Shown in pieces: positions 37,527-46,900 of a stretch of 64,000 nt of DNA. The stretch is from the NCBI RefSeq assembly GCF_004358695.1, contig NZ_SNAA01000018.1, positions 1-64,000 on the forward strand, in the 5' to 3' direction. Within the stretch, counting starts at the first letter, position 1. The number at the start of each line of letters is the position of its first letter. The notes under the pieces are model-generated. The model saw only the letters and a program-made list of their open reading frames with translations, searched no databases and was not told the origin of the DNA. The position numbers and the translations under genes are program-made. The DNA comes from Palleronia sediminis (GTDB taxonomy: Bacteria; Pseudomonadota; Alphaproteobacteria; Rhodobacterales; Rhodobacteraceae).

Positions 37527-38489
37527 ATGCCCAGCCCCCGCCTGACGCTCGCCCTCGACGAAGGGCTGATTGCCGCACCCGTGCTTCTGATCGGCCCGCC
37601 CGCCGATCTCGACCTGTCCGATCTGCCCGGCCCCGTCGCCGCATGGCAGGACCGCCAGCCCGACCATGACGACCTCGCCGCCCGCGCTGTCGAGATGCGC
37701 GAGGGGATCGACGGCCCGGCGGCCACGGCCGTCGTCTTTGTCCCGCGCGAACGGGCCGCGGCGCGCGACCGGATCGCGCGGGCCGCGCGGGCCTGTCCCG
37801 ACCTGCTCATCGACGGTCAGAAGACCGACGGCATCGACGCGCTGCTCAAGGAATGCCGTGGCAAGGGCGAGGTGGGGGCCGTGATCTCCAAGGCGCATGG
37901 CAAGATATTCGCCTTTCGCCCCGACCTGGCGCTCTGGCCCGTGACCGAGCCGCGGCCCGGCCCCGAGGGCTGGCTGACCGCCGCCACGAGCTTTTCGGCC
38001 GACGGGGTCGATCCGGCCTCGCGGCTGCTGGCCGACAGCCTGCCGCCGCTCGCGGGGCGGGCGGTCGATCTCGGGGCGGGGTGGGGATACCTCGCGCGGC
38101 GGGTGCTGGAGGCCGGGCCGGACGTGACCGGCTGCGACCTTGTCGAGGCGGATCGCGGCTCGCTCGATTGCGCGCGGGTCAACGTCACCGACCCCCGCGC
38201 CGCGTTCCACTGGGCCGATGCGACGCGCTGGCAACCCGAGGGGCGCATCGATCATGTCGTGACGAACCCGCCTTTTCACCGCGGACGGCAGGGCGATCCG
38301 GGGCTCGGCCGGGCCTTCATCGCGGCGGCGGGGGCCATGCTGGCCCCGCGCGGCACGCTCTGGCTGGTCGCCAACCGTCATCTGCCCTATGAACAGGCCC
38401 TCGGTGCGGCCTTCGCGCAGGTCGAGGAACGCGGCGACAGCCCCTCCTTCAAGCTGTTCCGCGCCACGCGACCCCGTCGCGCGCGCTAG
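37527..38489 (+). CDS. Class I SAM methyltransferase, RsmC-like
   Basis: A 320-residue protein with a degenerate N-terminal half and a C-terminal methyltransferase domain. The SAM motif is AVDLGAGWGYLARRVL and the catalytic motif is VVTNPPFHRG. The two-domain layout and the NPPFH motif match 16S rRNA guanine-N2 methyltransferases such as RsmC (m2G1207). It follows clpS after 18 bp and precedes the SDR gene after 13 bp, so these may be co-transcribed. Confidence 0.85.
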   Translation: MPSPRLTLALDEGLIAAPVLLIGPPADLDLSDLPGPVAAWQDRQPDHDDLAARAVEMREGIDGPAATAVVFVPRERAAARDRIARAARACPDLLIDGQKTDGIDALLKECRGKGEVGAVISKAHGKIFAFRPDLALWPVTEPRPGPEGWLTAATSFSADGVDPASRLLADSLPPLAGRAVDLGAGWGYLARRVLEAGPDVTGCDLVEADRGSLDCARVNVTDPRAAFHWADATRWQPEGRIDHVVTNPPFHRGRQGDPGLGRAFIAAAGAMLAPRGTLWLVANRHLPYEQALGAAFAQVEERGDSPSFKLFRATRPRRAR

Positions 38490-38502
38490 AAAAGGAACCC
38501 CC

Positions 38503-39312
38503 ATGAGCTTTTCCATACAGGGACGCACCGCCATCGTGACGGGTGCGGCAAACGGCGTCGGCCTTGCGGTCGCGCGGCATTTCATCGACCGCGGCGCCAA
38601 CGTGATGCTGGCCGATATCGACGAGGCGCGGCTGGTCGACGAGATCGGCGAAATGGACGATGACGGCGGGACGGCGCGCTATTTCGCGGGCGATCTGCGC
38701 GAAAAGCTGACGGTCGCCAACCTCGTCTCGGCGACGATCGACGCCTTTGACCGGATCGACATCCTCGTGAACGCCTCGCGGCAGATGGAGGTGTCGGACC
38801 CGCTCGATCCCGACGATGGCGCGGTCGAGAACCTCTTGCGCCAGAACATGCTGAACGCGCTGCGGCTGAGCCAGACGGTCGCCCGCCGCATGATCCGGCA
38901 GGCCGAGGAGGACGACCGCGACGACGGGCCGCGCGGCTCGATCATCAACCTCAGCTCGATCGCCGCCCAGCGGACGCAGGCCGATCTGATGGCGTGGTCG
39001 ATCTCTTCGGCGGCTCTGGACCAGGCGACGCGGTCGCTGGCGGTGGCGCTGGCGCCGCACCGCATCAGGGTGAACGCGGTCGCCTTCGGCTCGGTGATGA
39101 GCGCGTCGCTCAAGGGGGCGATCCGCGATCAGTCGGACCTGCGCGACGAGATCATCGGCAATACCCCGCTGCAACGCATCGCCAGCGCGGCCGAGGTCGC
39201 GCAGACGGTGCAATACCTTGCCGCCGATGCCTCGGGGTTCACCACCGGGCAGATCCTTACCGTCGATGGAGGGCGCACGCTGCTCGATGTCTGCGAGGCC
39301 TCGGCGCATTGA
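38503..39312 (+). CDS. Short-chain dehydrogenase-like protein with missing catalytic Tyr and Lys
   Basis: A 269-residue classical SDR fold. The cofactor motif TGAANGVG lies at residues 13-20 and the catalytic serine S152 is retained in NLSSIAA. In place of the YxxxK pair the chain reads W165-S-I-S-S169, so both Tyr and Lys are replaced. Ordinary oxidoreductase chemistry is therefore unlikely, while NAD(P) binding could remain. A C-terminal TGQILTVDGG motif is normal for the family. It is followed by hemF after 46 bp. Ribosome site AAAGGAA precedes the ATG. Confidence 0.85.
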   Translation: MSFSIQGRTAIVTGAANGVGLAVARHFIDRGANVMLADIDEARLVDEIGEMDDDGGTARYFAGDLREKLTVANLVSATIDAFDRIDILVNASRQMEVSDPLDPDDGAVENLLRQNMLNALRLSQTVARRMIRQAEEDDRDDGPRGSIINLSSIAAQRTQADLMAWSISSAALDQATRSLAVALAPHRIRVNAVAFGSVMSASLKGAIRDQSDLRDEIIGNTPLQRIASAAEVAQTVQYLAADASGFTTGQILTVDGGRTLLDVCEASAH

Positions 39313-39358
39313 CGCGCGCGCTTTCCAACCGCGCGGCGCGCTGCTAGGCCTTGATGCC

Positions 39359-40282
39359 ATGACGACAGACGCGACCCAGCCCATGCCCGACGCCGACGAT
39401 ATCGCCCCCCGCAAGGACGAGGCCGCGGCCTGGTTCAGAACCCTGCGCGACAGCATCGTCGAGGCGTTCGAGGCGCTCGAGGACAGCCATGCGGACGGCC
39501 CCTTTGCCGACGAGGCGCCGGGCCGGTTCGAGGTTTCGCCGACCGTCCGCCGGTCCGACGACGGGTCGGATGCGGGCGGTGGCCTGATGAGCGTGATGCG
39601 GGGCGGGCGCGTTTTCGAAAAGGTGGGCGTGAACGTCTCGACGGTGCACGGCACGCTCGGGGCGCGGGCGCAGGCGGCGATGGCCGCGCGCAAGGGGCTG
39701 CCCGGCATGGCCGAGGATCCGCGCTTCTGGGCCAGCGGGATCAGCCTCGTCGCCCATATGCGCAACCCCCATGTGCCGGCCGTCCACATGAACACGCGGA
39801 TGTTCTGGACGCCGCAGGCCTGGTGGTTCGGCGGCGGGTCCGACCTGAACCCCTGCCTCGAATATGCCGAGGACACGGCGCATTTTCACGCCACGCAACA
39901 GGAATATCTCGATCCGCACGGGCCGGAGATCTATCCGCGGCTCAAGGAATGGGCGGACGAGTATTTCTTTATCCCCCATCGCGGCCGGGCGCGCGGGGTC
40001 GGCGGGATCTTCATGGACGATCACTGCACGGGCGACTGGGATGCCGATTTCGCCCTGACCCGCGATATCGGCCGGGCGTTCCTGCCGGCCTTCGTGCCGC
40101 TGGTCGAACGGCGCCGCTCGCAGCCCTTTACCGAGGCCGAGCGCGATGCGCAGCTCGTCCATCGCGGGCTCTATGCCGAATACAACCTGGTCTATGACCG
40201 TGGCACCAAGTTCGGGCTCGAGACCGGGCACGACCCCGATGCCGTGCTGATGAGCCTGCCGCCGCTCGCGAAATGGCGCTGA
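39359..40282 (+). CDS. hemF: Oxygen-dependent coproporphyrinogen III oxidase
   Basis: Decarboxylates coproporphyrinogen III to protoporphyrinogen IX using O2. The 307 residues have the signature segments GVNVSTVHG, WWFGGGSDLNP, FFIPHRGRARGVGGIF and LVYDRGTKFGL. Aerobic haem synthesis is therefore supported. It overlaps the downstream GGCT-like gene by 10 bp. Two other haem genes, hemE and hemC, lie within 2.5 kb. Confidence 0.95.
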   Translation: MTTDATQPMPDADDIAPRKDEAAAWFRTLRDSIVEAFEALEDSHADGPFADEAPGRFEVSPTVRRSDDGSDAGGGLMSVMRGGRVFEKVGVNVSTVHGTLGARAQAAMAARKGLPGMAEDPRFWASGISLVAHMRNPHVPAVHMNTRMFWTPQAWWFGGGSDLNPCLEYAEDTAHFHATQQEYLDPHGPEIYPRLKEWADEYFFIPHRGRARGVGGIFMDDHCTGDWDADFALTRDIGRAFLPAFVPLVERRRSQPFTEAERDAQLVHRGLYAEYNLVYDRGTKFGLETGHDPDAVLMSLPPLAKWR

Positions 40283-40734
40283 TCCCGACCGACCCGATCC
40301 CCCGGCTGCATGTCCCCGCCGATCCCTTTGTCGGCGACCGCGTCTTTGTCTATGGCACCTTGCGCCGGGGCTTCATCAACAACGAGGCGACCATCGCCTT
40401 TCGCGACGGGGCGCGGTTTCTGTCGATGGGGACGGTGCCCGGCGCGCTCTATTCCGTCGGCTGGTATCCCGCCCTCATCGAAGGGGGCGCGGGCCGCGTG
40501 ACCGGCGAGCTTTGGGAGTTGGCGACGCCCGGCCTGATGGCCGTGCTCGACGAATACGAGGGCGTCGGCTGCGACAACCCGCCCGAATACACGCGCGAAC
40601 GCCGCCATGTGCAGACGGAGGCCGGCCCGGTCGAGGCGTGGGTCTATATCTATATCGACGAGGTCGAGCCGCTTCAGCTCATCCCCGGCGGCGACTGGGC
40701 CGCGGCCTTCAACGACCCGGCAGAGCGGATCTGA
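40273..40734 (+). CDS. Gamma-glutamylcyclotransferase-like (AIG2) protein
   Basis: A 153-residue protein of the GGCT/AIG2 fold. The substrate-binding motif FVYGTLRRG lies near the N-terminus, and the probable catalytic Glu is in LDEYEGV. Members act on gamma-glutamyl amino acids or glutathione breakdown products; the exact substrate is not certain. Its ATG lies inside the 3' end of hemF (10 bp overlap), so it is translationally coupled to haem synthesis. Confidence 0.82.
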   Translation: MALIPTDPIPRLHVPADPFVGDRVFVYGTLRRGFINNEATIAFRDGARFLSMGTVPGALYSVGWYPALIEGGAGRVTGELWELATPGLMAVLDEYEGVGCDNPPEYTRERRHVQTEAGPVEAWVYIYIDEVEPLQLIPGGDWAAAFNDPAERI

Positions 40735-40770
40735 CCCCGTCCGGTGCGGCGGCGCACCGGGCGGGCCGTG

Positions 40771-41796
40771 TCACGCGCTGCGCAGCGCCTCGAGCATCAG
40801 GTGGACATTCTCGGGGTCGGCATCGGGGGTGATCCCGTGCCCGAGGTTGAAGATATGCGGCCCACCCGACAGGGCGTCGCGGATCTCGCGCGTGGCGCGC
40901 TGCAATTCCGCGCCCCCCGTCACCAGCAGCGCCGGGTCGAGATTGCCCTGCACGCAGCCGTCGCGCTGGACAAAGCGCGCGGCCCATTCGGGCGAGACCG
41001 AGGTATCGAGCGCGCAGCATTCGGCCCCGACGGCCTTGGCAAAGCCGATATACCGCTCGCCGGCCTGGCGGGGAAAGGCGATCACCGGCGTATCGGGATG
41101 ACGCGCCTTGAGCGCGCCGATGATGCGCTTGGCCGGGGCGAGCGCATAGCGGTCGAAATCCTCGCCCTTGAGCGATCCGGCCCAGCTATCGAAGAGCTTG
41201 ACCACCTCGGCGCCGGCGTCGATCTGCGCCGACAGGTATTCGATGGTCGCCTCTGAGATCAGGTCGATCAGGCGGTCGAACGCCTCGGGGGCGGTGTCCT
41301 TCATGGCGTGGGCGGGGGCCTGATCGGGCGTGCCGCGGCCCGCGACCATGTAGGTCGCGACCGTCCAGGGCGCCCCGGCAAAGCCGATCAGCGCCGTCTC
41401 GGCGGGCAGTTCGCGCTTGAGGATGCGCAGCGTCTCGTAGATCGGCGCCAGCGTCTCGTGCACCGCGTCCGCGGGCTTCAGCGCGTCGAGCTTGGCGGCG
41501 TCGTCCACGGGGGTCAGGCGCGGCCCCTCGCCGGTGACGAACCACAGCTCGGCCCCCAGCGCCTGCGGGATCAGCAGGATATCGGCGAACATGATCGCCG
41601 CATCGAACCCGTAGCGGCGGATCGGCTGGAGCGTGACCTCGGCCGCCAGTTCGGAATTATAGCACAGCGACAGGAAATCGCCCGCCTGCGCCCGCGTTTC
41701 GCGGTATTCGGGCAGGTAGCGGCCGGCCTGCCGCATCATCCAGACCGGCGGGATATCCTGCCGCTCTCCGGCCAGCGCGCGCATGAGCTTTTTCAT
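40771..41796 (-). CDS. hemE: Uroporphyrinogen decarboxylase
   Basis: Converts uroporphyrinogen III to coproporphyrinogen III. The 341-residue enzyme has the N-terminal signature [17 protein letters not shown], then [18 protein letters not shown], and the C-terminal [16 protein letters not shown]. The start at 41796 (MKKLMRAL) fits family length. It is divergent from hemC, with about 100 bp between the starts, so one shared control region may serve both. Confidence 0.95.
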   Translation of the reverse strand: MKKLMRALAGERQDIPPVWMMRQAGRYLPEYRETRAQAGDFLSLCYNSELAAEVTLQPIRRYGFDAAIMFADILLIPQALGAELWFVTGEGPRLTPVDDAAKLDALKPADAVHETLAPIYETLRILKRELPAETALIGFAGAPWTVATYMVAGRGTPDQAPAHAMKDTAPEAFDRLIDLISEATIEYLSAQIDAGAEVVKLFDSWAGSLKGEDFDRYALAPAKRIIGALKARHPDTPVIAFPRQAGERYIGFAKAVGAECCALDTSVSPEWAARFVQRDGCVQGNLDPALLVTGGAELQRATREIRDALSGGPHIFNLGHGITPDADPENVHLMLEALRSA

Positions 41797-41898
41797 TCGG
41801 TATCCCTCGGGGTTCGGACCGGCCCCGTGGTCCCTGTGCCGGCCCCGCTTGTCAAGGCATCTTGCCGCGGGCGCCGGGGGCCGATACGCCTCGGGACC

Positions 41899-42837
41899 AT
41901 GCGTATGCCAGACCCCCAGACCCCGCTCAAGATCGGCACCCGCGGCTCGCCGCTCGCGCTTGCCCAGGCGAACGAGACCCGCGACAGGCTCGCCGCCGCC
42001 TTCAACCTGCCGCACGAGGCGTTCCAGATCGTCGTCATCAAGACGACCGGCGACCGCGTGCTCGACCGCCCCCTGCGGGAAATCGGCGGCAAGGGGCTGT
42101 TCACCCGCGAGATCGAGGACGCGATGCTGTCGGGCGATATCGACATCGCCGTCCACTCGATGAAGGACATGCCGACCGTGCAGCCCGAGGGGCTGACGCT
42201 CGATTGCTACCTCCCGCGCGAGATGCCCAACGATGCCTTCGTGGCGCTGGATGGCGGGACGCTCGCGGCCCTGCCCGAGGGGTCGGTCGTCGGCACCTCG
42301 TCGCTGCGGCGCAAGGCGCAGCTCCTGCATCGCCGCCCCGATCTCAAGGTGGTGGAGTTTCGCGGAAACGTGCAGACCCGGCTGAAAAAGCTGGCCGACG
42401 GGGTGGCCGACGCGACGTTCCTCGCCATGGCGGGGTTGAACCGGCTGGGCGACGATGCCGTGCCGCGCGCCCCGATCCCGGTCGAGGACATGCTGCCCGC
42501 CGTGGCGCAGGGCGCCATCGGCATCGAGCGGCGCGCCGATGACGACCGCGTGGCCGGGATGCTCGCCGCGATCCATGACGGCGAGACCGGCGACAGGCTG
42601 GCGGCCGAACGGGCGTTTCTCGCGCGGCTCGACGGATCGTGCGAGACGCCGATCGCCGGGCTGGCCGTGATCGCGGACGGGCGGCTGCATCTGCGCGGCG
42701 AGATCCTGCGCACCGACGGCACCGAGGCGCTGGCCGATGCGCGCGAGGGCACGGTCGCCGATGGCCCCGAGATGGGACGCGACCTGGCCGCGGCACTGCT
42801 GTCGCGCGCGGGCGAGGGGTTCTTCGACTGGCGCTGA
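41899..42837 (+). CDS. hemC: Porphobilinogen deaminase (hydroxymethylbilane synthase)
   Basis: Polymerises four porphobilinogens on a dipyrromethane cofactor. The 312-residue protein shows [13 protein letters not shown], the VHSMKDMPT segment, [12 protein letters not shown], and the cofactor cysteine in [13 protein letters not shown] second in-frame ATG at 41905 has a better-spaced GGGA, so the true start may be two codons later. It converges with the arylesterase gene. Confidence 0.95.
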   Translation: MRMPDPQTPLKIGTRGSPLALAQANETRDRLAAAFNLPHEAFQIVVIKTTGDRVLDRPLREIGGKGLFTREIEDAMLSGDIDIAVHSMKDMPTVQPEGLTLDCYLPREMPNDAFVALDGGTLAALPEGSVVGTSSLRRKAQLLHRRPDLKVVEFRGNVQTRLKKLADGVADATFLAMAGLNRLGDDAVPRAPIPVEDMLPAVAQGAIGIERRADDDRVAGMLAAIHDGETGDRLAAERAFLARLDGSCETPIAGLAVIADGRLHLRGEILRTDGTEALADAREGTVADGPEMGRDLAAALLSRAGEGFFDWR

Positions 42838-42858
42838 GGCGCCGCGCGCGCCTTGCGC

Positions 42859-43548
42859 CTAGTCCACCTGCGCGATCAGCTCTTCGACCCGCGGCCCCAG
42901 CGCCTCGACGATCAGCGCGACGCCGGTCGCGTTGGGGTGGATGCCGTCGGGCTGCATGAACCGCGCGGCCCCCTCGCCGAAATCGCCGCCCGCCGCCTCT
43001 TCGAGCGCGGCCATGAAGCTCGGCTCGAGCAGGGTGTTCCACTTGTCCGACAGGTCGGCATAGATCGCGTCGAACTCGGCCTTGTAGTCGGGGCCGTAAT
43101 TGCCCGGCGCCGACAGCCCGACCAGCAGGACCTCGACGCCCTTTTCATCGGCGGCCGTCAGGATCCCGTCGAGATTGGCGCGGCTGACCGCCGGATCGAG
43201 CCCGCGCAGCAGATCGTTCCCGCCCAGCGCCACGATCATCGCGTCGACATCGGGCGTCAGGGTCCAGTCCACCCGGCTGAGCCCGCCGGCGGTGGTGTCG
43301 CCCGAGACGCCGGCATTGATCACCGTCACGTCATGGCCCCGTTCGCGCAGCCACGCCTCGAGCTGCGGCACGAGACCCTCGGCCTGAGGCAGGCCGTAGC
43401 CCTGCGTCAACGAGTCGCCCAGCGCGGCGATGGTCGTCCCGGCCATGGCGGCCGTTCCGCCCAGCGCCAGCGCGGCCGCGACGACGAGACGCTTGGCAGC
43501 GCGCGCCGCCACCCCATATGCCACCCTGCCAGACAGGATATGTGCCAT
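42859..43548 (-). CDS. GDSL-family arylesterase (TesA-like)
   Basis: A 229-residue SGNH hydrolase with a Sec signal peptide ending near TAAMA. The blocks are complete: GDSLTQGYG (catalytic Ser), the block II Gly in VINAGVSGDTT, LGGNDLLRG, and DGIHPNATG (Asp and His). E. coli TesA is a periplasmic thioesterase and lysophospholipase with this layout. The start codon shares bases with the ATG of ybbA on the other strand. Confidence 0.87.
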   Translation of the reverse strand: MAHILSGRVAYGVAARAAKRLVVAAALALGGTAAMAGTTIAALGDSLTQGYGLPQAEGLVPQLEAWLRERGHDVTVINAGVSGDTTAGGLSRVDWTLTPDVDAMIVALGGNDLLRGLDPAVSRANLDGILTAADEKGVEVLLVGLSAPGNYGPDYKAEFDAIYADLSDKWNTLLEPSFMAALEEAAGGDFGEGAARFMQPDGIHPNATGVALIVEALGPRVEELIAQVD

Positions 43549-44236
43549 GACCGATCCCATCCTTTCCCTCGACGACGCGAGGCTCAGCCTCGACGGGAAC
43601 GCGGGGCGGGTCGATATCCTGCACGGCATCACGCTGGACGTGGCGCGGGGCGATACGGTCGGGCTGGTGGGGCCGTCTGGTTCGGGCAAATCGTCTCTCC
43701 TCATGGTGATGGGCGGGCTCGAGCGTGCGACGGGCGGATCGGTCCGGGCGTTGGGCCATGACCTGACCGCGATGGACGAGGATGCGCTCGCCCGCTTTCG
43801 ACGCAACCATATGGGGGTGGTCTTCCAGTCCTTCCACCTCATTCCGACGATGACCGCGCTGGAAAACGTCGCGACCCCGCTGGAGCTCGCCGGACGCGGT
43901 GACGCGTTCGAGCGCGCGCGCGCCGAGCTCGAGGCGATGGGGCTCGGCCATCGCGCCGACCATTACCCCAGCGAGCTTTCGGGCGGCGAACAGCAGCGCG
44001 TCGCGCTGGCCCGAGCCGCCGCGCCGCGCCCCGAGATCCTGCTGGCCGACGAGCCGACCGGCAATCTCGACGGCACGACCGGCGCCGCGATCATGGACCT
44101 GCTGTTCGGCCTGAACGAGCGCGACGGCGCGACGCTGATCCTCGTCACCCACGACCCGAGCCTCGCCGCGCGCTGCCGCCGGACCGTGCGGCTCGAGGAT
44201 GGGCGGCTCGCCCCGCGGCGCGAGGCCGCGGAATGA
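43547..44236 (+). CDS. ybbA: ABC transporter ATP-binding protein (YbbA-like)
   Basis: A 229-residue ATPase of the LolD/MacB type: Walker A GPSGSGKSS, Q-loop FQSFHLI, signature LSGGEQQRV and Walker B LLADEPTGNLDG. With YbbP it forms a type VII ABC system thought to act on envelope substrates rather than to transport through the membrane. Its ATG (43547-43549) overlaps the divergent arylesterase start on the opposite strand by 2 bp, as in the tesA-ybbA arrangement of other proteobacteria. Confidence 0.9.
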   Translation: MTDPILSLDDARLSLDGNAGRVDILHGITLDVARGDTVGLVGPSGSGKSSLLMVMGGLERATGGSVRALGHDLTAMDEDALARFRRNHMGVVFQSFHLIPTMTALENVATPLELAGRGDAFERARAELEAMGLGHRADHYPSELSGGEQQRVALARAAAPRPEILLADEPTGNLDGTTGAAIMDLLFGLNERDGATLILVTHDPSLAARCRRTVRLEDGRLAPRREAAE

Positions 44237-44252
44237 CCGAAAGCCTCCGCCC

Positions 44253-46778
44253 ATGAGCCCCGCCATCGTCATCGCGCGGCGCGAGCTGCGCGCCGGGTTT
44301 CGCGGCGGCCTGCGCGGGTTCCGCGTCTTCATCGCCTGCCTCACGCTCGGCATCGCGGCCATCGCCGCCGTCGGATCCGTGCGCGAGGCGATCTCGGACG
44401 GGCTCGCCCGCGAGGGGGCGACGCTTCTGGGGGGCGATGCCAGCATCGAGTTCACCTACCGCTTCGCCTCGGACGAGGAACGCGCGGCGCTCGAGGCGCT
44501 GGGGCAGGTGTCCGAGATCGTGGATTTCCGCTCGATGGCGACGGTGCCGGGCGCGGATGGCCCGGACCGGGCGCTGACCCAGATCAAGGGCGTCGACGGC
44601 GCCTATCCGCTTTTCGGCGCGGTGACGCTCGAGCCCGCGATGCCGCTGTCGCGCGCGCTCGAGGGCGACGGCGCGGTGATGGACCGGGTGCTGATGGACC
44701 GGCTGGGCCTCGTGCCCGGCGACGCGTTCCGGCTGGGCACCAAGACCTTCACGCTACGCGCGGCCATCCTGTCCGAGCCCGACGATGCCGGGGGCGGCTT
44801 CGATTTCGGGCCGCGCACCATGGTGCGGACCGATGCGCTGGACGGGGCGGGGCTGATCCAGCCCGGCACGCTTTACGAGACCGAGTATCGGCTCGTCCTG
44901 CCCCCCGAAACCGATCTCGACGCCGCGCGCGCCCGGCTCGACGCGGCGCTGCCCGAGGCGGGGTTCCGTTGGCGCGACAGGCGCAATGGCGCGCCGGGCA
45001 TCCAGATCTTCGTCGACCGGCTGTCGTCCTTCCTCGTGCTGGTGGGGCTCGCCGGCCTGGCCGTGGGCGGTGTCGGCGTCGCCTCGGCGGTGCGGGCGCA
45101 TATGGTCGACAAGATCGGCACCATCGCCACGCTCAAGACGCTCGGCGCCGAAAGCCGCACGATCTTTTCGGCCTATGCGCTCGAGGTCGGCGCCGTCACC
45201 CTGCTGTCGCTGCTGCTGGGCCTCGCGCTCGGCGCGGCGCTGCCGCTGGCCTTTGCGCCGCTGCTGAACGACCGGCTGCCGGTTCCCGCCAATATCGCCG
45301 TCTATCCCGCGCCGCTGCTCGAGGCCGCGCTTTACGGGCTGCTGGCGGCCGCGCTCTTCACGCTCTGGCCGCTCGCCAAGGCGCAGAACGTGCGCGCCGC
45401 GGCGCTGTTTCGCGAGGCGGGGGGCTTGCCCGCGAGCCTGCCGCGCCCGGCTTTCCTGATCGCCACGGGGGCGCTGCTGGCGGCGCTGGTGGGGGCGGCG
45501 ACGTGGCTGTCGGGGATCGCGCCCATCGCGCTCTGGACGGCGCTGGGGCTTGCGGTCGCGTTCTGCGCGCTGCTGGGCACGGCCTGGATCGTGCGCCGCG
45601 CGGCGCGGCGGCTGGCCCGGCTCGACGCGCTCAAGGGGCGCACCGCGCTCAGGACGGCAATCGGCGCGGTTGGCGGTCGCGGCTCCGAGGCGGGGCCGGT
45701 GATCCTGTCGCTGGGGCTGGGGCTGACGGTGCTGGCGGCCGTGGGGCAGATCGACCGCAACCTGCGCGACGCGATCGAGCGTGACCTGCCCGAGGTCGCG
45801 CCCTCCTACTTCGTCGTCGACATCCAGTCCGACCAGATCGACGGTTTCACCGACCGGCTCGAGGGCGATCCGGGCGTCTCGCGGGTCGAGGCGGCACCGA
45901 TGCTGCGCGGCATTGTGACCGAGATTAACGGCCGCGACGCGCGCGAGGTGGCGGGCGATCACTGGGTGCTCGATGGCGACAGGGGCGTGACCTATGCCGC
46001 CGAACCCTCGCCCGAGACGACGATCACGGCCGGGCAATGGTGGCCCGAGGATTACGACGGCCCCAACCTCATCAGCTTTTCCGCCAACGAGGCCGAGGAA
46101 ATGGGCCTGTCGCTGGGCGACAGCCTGACGGTGAACATCCTCGGCCGCGACATCGAGGGCGAGATCGCATCCTTCCGCGAGGTCGATTTCTCGACCGCCG
46201 GGATCGGGTTCATCCTGGCCATGAACCCCGCGGCGCTGCGGGACGCCCCGCATAGCTGGATCGCCACGATCTACGCCGAGCCGCAGGCAGAGGCGGCGAT
46301 CCTGCGCGACCTGGCCGACGCCTATCCCAACATCACCGCGATCCGGGTGCGCGACGCCATCGACCGCGTCTCGGAAATCCTCGGCGGCGTCGCGGCGGCG
46401 ATCACCTATGGCGCGTCGGTCACGCTGGCCACGGGGGCCGTCGTGCTGATCGGGGCGGCCTCGGCCGGCACGCGGGGGCGTGTCTTCGAGGCGGCGGTGC
46501 TCAAGACGCTCGGGGCCTCGCGGGCGACGATCCTGGGCAGCTTCGCGCTGCGATGGGCCTTCATGGGGCTGGCCGCGGGGCTCGTGGCCGCCGCCGGCGG
46601 GGCCGCGGCGGGCTGGGGGGTGTCGACCTTCCTGATGGAGACCGAGTTCCGTTTTGCCCCCCTGTCGGCGCTGACGATCGTGGGGGGCGGGGTGCTGGCC
46701 ACGCTGCTCGCAGGGCTGGCATTCGCCTGGGCCCCGCTCGCCGCGCGCCCCGCGCGGGTTTTGCGCGCGCGCGAATAG
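44253..46778 (+). CDS. ybbP: FtsX/MacB-type permease (YbbP-like)
   Basis: An 841-residue membrane protein, partner of YbbA. A first membrane segment near residue 25 is followed by a large periplasmic domain. A cluster of membrane segments then spans about residues 265-500. A second periplasmic domain and a final three-segment FtsX-like unit complete the YbbP layout. The start at 44253 lies 16 bp after ybbA. The cluster tesA-ybbA-ybbP suggests an envelope lipid or lipoprotein function, not proven here. Confidence 0.87.
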   Translation: MSPAIVIARRELRAGFRGGLRGFRVFIACLTLGIAAIAAVGSVREAISDGLAREGATLLGGDASIEFTYRFASDEERAALEALGQVSEIVDFRSMATVPGADGPDRALTQIKGVDGAYPLFGAVTLEPAMPLSRALEGDGAVMDRVLMDRLGLVPGDAFRLGTKTFTLRAAILSEPDDAGGGFDFGPRTMVRTDALDGAGLIQPGTLYETEYRLVLPPETDLDAARARLDAALPEAGFRWRDRRNGAPGIQIFVDRLSSFLVLVGLAGLAVGGVGVASAVRAHMVDKIGTIATLKTLGAESRTIFSAYALEVGAVTLLSLLLGLALGAALPLAFAPLLNDRLPVPANIAVYPAPLLEAALYGLLAAALFTLWPLAKAQNVRAAALFREAGGLPASLPRPAFLIATGALLAALVGAATWLSGIAPIALWTALGLAVAFCALLGTAWIVRRAARRLARLDALKGRTALRTAIGAVGGRGSEAGPVILSLGLGLTVLAAVGQIDRNLRDAIERDLPEVAPSYFVVDIQSDQIDGFTDRLEGDPGVSRVEAAPMLRGIVTEINGRDAREVAGDHWVLDGDRGVTYAAEPSPETTITAGQWWPEDYDGPNLISFSANEAEEMGLSLGDSLTVNILGRDIEGEIASFREVDFSTAGIGFILAMNPAALRDAPHSWIATIYAEPQAEAAILRDLADAYPNITAIRVRDAIDRVSEILGGVAAAITYGASVTLATGAVVLIGAASAGTRGRVFEAAVLKTLGASRATILGSFALRWAFMGLAAGLVAAAGGAAAGWGVSTFLMETEFRFAPLSALTIVGGGVLATLLAGLAFAWAPLAARPARVLRARE

Positions 46779-46805
46779 ACGGGGGCAGGCCGCTCCGCCT
46801 CTCTC

Positions 46806-46826
46806 TCTTCTCTTTCTCAAATACCC
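46806..46826 (-). repeat. Intergenic GGGTATTTG-AAGAGAAGA element, copy B
   Basis: On the minus strand GGGTATTTGAGAAAGAGAAGA sits between ybbP and the MATE gene. It is oriented against their transcription. Confidence 0.65.
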
Positions 46827-46900
46827 ACGGCGCGACGCCGCCGCCCCGCGCCGTCCCCGATCCCCTTGCGGCGCCTCGGGGCCGGTCGTAAGGGCATCGG

